Shown: positions 62,501-64,000 of the stretch, in pieces
Layout: the number at the start of each line of letters is the position of its first letter
Numbering within the stretch: the stretch's first letter is position 1
Source of the DNA: Dromaius novaehollandiae
Lineage: Eukaryota > Chordata > Aves > Casuariiformes > Dromaiidae
NCBI RefSeq assembly: GCF_036370855.1
Contig: NC_088112.1
Span: forward strand, 14,562,469 to 14,626,468
Length of the DNA stretch: 64,000 nt
Reading direction: 5' to 3'
The notes under the pieces: model-generated
What the model was told of the DNA's origin: nothing
The model's database searches: none
The model's input: the letters and a program-made list of their open reading frames with translations, nothing else
Position numbers and translations under genes: made by a program

Positions 62501-64000
62501 CAGCAGCTAAATCCTCGGTGGCGCTCCAGAACTGCCTGGGAAAACATCAGCTGTTGTGGGCCAGAGCTGCTCCGTGCTGCGCTCCCACCATTTGTCAATA
62601 GAGGAGACGGCGTTCCCGTGCCTGGGAACATTTGCTGGTGCTGTTTAACTCACCAGCGCCAACACACAACTCCAGTTACCCATGTGCTTCACACTGTGAC
62701 TATTCCTATGCGTCAAGGTGAATTTTTGGAATTGCAACAGTGATCAGTTGTCCATAAAATTTCTCGACCGCTTATGACTGCCAACCTAAAGAAATGGCCA
62801 TGGCTTGCCATGTACTTGTCACCAAAAGTGTAGCTAAAACCACTAGGAAGATGTGGTTCTGCAGACAGCTGGCAATTAGGTACAATGATACACAACACAG
62901 ATTACAGAGAGGAAAACACTATGCGAGATTGCACTTCCCAGGTGTTCTAAAGCATGCTCCACTGCCATCCCCTCCTCTTCCCTTCTCTCTCCCCTTCTCC
63001 CTGCTGCTGCCTCCTCCTCTCTCTCCCCCATCCTCTCCCAGCCCTAGTAATGCCAGCCCAGAAAACAAAAACAAACTAAAAAACATGGTACTGGCTTGTG
63101 TTTTGTGCTGTGCTTCACCTCCAGTGTTGCAGCACGTGCCTGGGAACCTGTGTTTTTGATTATGGACTCTTCAGAATAAGGAGGTTTTATTATACATCTG
63201 AAGTATCATGGACTAAAAATAAGGTCTTATTTTATCCAAAGGGACACTCTCAACTCTGTATTTTTAATAACCTTCTACAGCAACATTTTAAATCAATAAT
63301 TCTTTTAAATCTTCTGCAGCCTGTACTTTCAATCAGAAAGACATTTTGAACTAGGCTGAAAGTCCCAATATTAAACACATTCAAGTTTGCCGTCCTTTCT
63401 CTGATCAGATGGAATCATCTGCAAGTTCATATTCTAATGTTTAACACTACCATTAACTGGGGGGGGAGGGAGGGGGAAGCTTAAAAATAAGTGAGCGGCC
63501 TCCCTTAAAAATAAATACATAAGAAACAGCACAAAGTCTAATCCACAGTTTTAGTACAAAGGCTATGTTTAGCTTTGCCACAGAATCAGCAATAGTAGAG
63601 GACTTTAAACTTTGTAAAAAGGTTAACAATACTAGCTGCAACCATCCTACAAAATGCAGATTCAGGACTTGTCAGGAATTCAACTCTCAGCTGTTCTTTT
63701 TCAAAGTTCACATTTTTAAACATCAAATAATGCCATATAACCACTTTTCAAATTGAAGCAACAGCCAAAGTGTGGCAGTGCCTTATACCAGACAGTGACA
63801 TACTACTCAGTTTTCAACAACACAGATATTTGATCATTTATTTTAACATGAATAAAAAGAATGTGGTTGCAAACAAAAGATGAGGTTTTAAACAAAGTTT
63901 AAACTGTACTTGCTAATAATACTGCACTGAAAAAACTCACAAACTGGGGGCCTAGATACTGCTGCATGACTGAATAATCCAGATGGATGCATGATCAACT
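53549..64000 (-). other. AT-rich region upstream of the first coding exon of SFXN1, probably intron 1
   Basis: Exon 2 of SFXN1 begins at an acceptor (CTTCACAG) at 53548, so this stretch is most simply its first intron, and the true promoter may lie beyond the window. I see no CpG island; the most GC-rich patch, about 62510-62640, has few CpGs. Open frames are short and lack domains. One candidate exon is listed at 57778-57858. An (ATA)n-type simple repeat lies at about 56943-56972. Confidence 0.6.
57778..57858 (-). other. Candidate additional SFXN1 exon (81 bases, open, in frame with exon 2)
   Basis: On the minus strand an 81-base segment is bounded by an acceptor (ATTTCATTATCAG before 57858) and a strong donor (GAG|GTAAGA after 57778). 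It is 27 codons with no stop and contains WSQYTMKDVNKNCC. If joined to the acceptor at 53548, it would read through TTT TTG AAG into the normal SFXN1 ATG in the same frame. It could be a coding extension, a 5' UTR exon, or chance: about one random 27-codon stretch in four is open. I do not recognise the peptide. Confidence 0.25.

Overview
This is host chromosomal DNA from a vertebrate, most likely a bird. The genes have many short exons with GT-AG introns, there are CpG-rich promoters, and two fossils of CR1, the LINE family typical of birds and reptiles, lie in introns. The species cannot be fixed from the sequence. I assembled four genes exon by exon, checking reading frame and splice sites by hand and comparing with remembered human proteins; no database search was possible.

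Layout. (1) 107-1728, minus strand: NHP2, the H/ACA snoRNP protein, 4 coding exons, 150 aa, with a poly(A) signal at 107-112. (2) 2734-27700, minus strand: BRD8, a bromodomain subunit of the TIP60/NuA4 acetyltransferase complex. Twenty-one shared coding exons lead either to a short last exon (951 aa, one bromodomain) or to six further exons (1272 aa, two bromodomains). (3) About 27700-28565: a CpG-rich bidirectional promoter between BRD8 and KIF20A. Its KIF20A side carries two inverted CCAAT boxes and a CHR element, the arrangement of late cell-cycle promoters. (4) 28565-36858, plus strand: KIF20A, a mitotic kinesin, 18 coding exons, 884 aa. (5) 37208-53539, minus strand: SFXN1, the mitochondrial serine carrier, 10 coding exons, 322 aa, tail to tail with KIF20A. 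(6) 53549-64000: AT-rich DNA with no recognisable coding gene, probably the first intron or upstream region of SFXN1. It holds one candidate extra exon at 57778-57858.

The genes do not form one pathway. BRD8 and KIF20A share a promoter region. NHP2 follows BRD8 on the same strand within about half a kilobase. KIF20A and SFXN1 converge with almost no intergenic space. In human, as I recall, BRD8 and KIF20A are at 5q31 while NHP2 and SFXN1 are at 5q35, so this order implies rearrangement on both sides of a conserved head-to-head pair.

I see no previously undescribed biological system. The points most worth checking are the alternative BRD8 ends and the intragenic duplication behind its two bromodomains, the CCAAT/CHR promoter, the in-frame candidate exon of SFXN1, and two G-rich minisatellites next to promoters.
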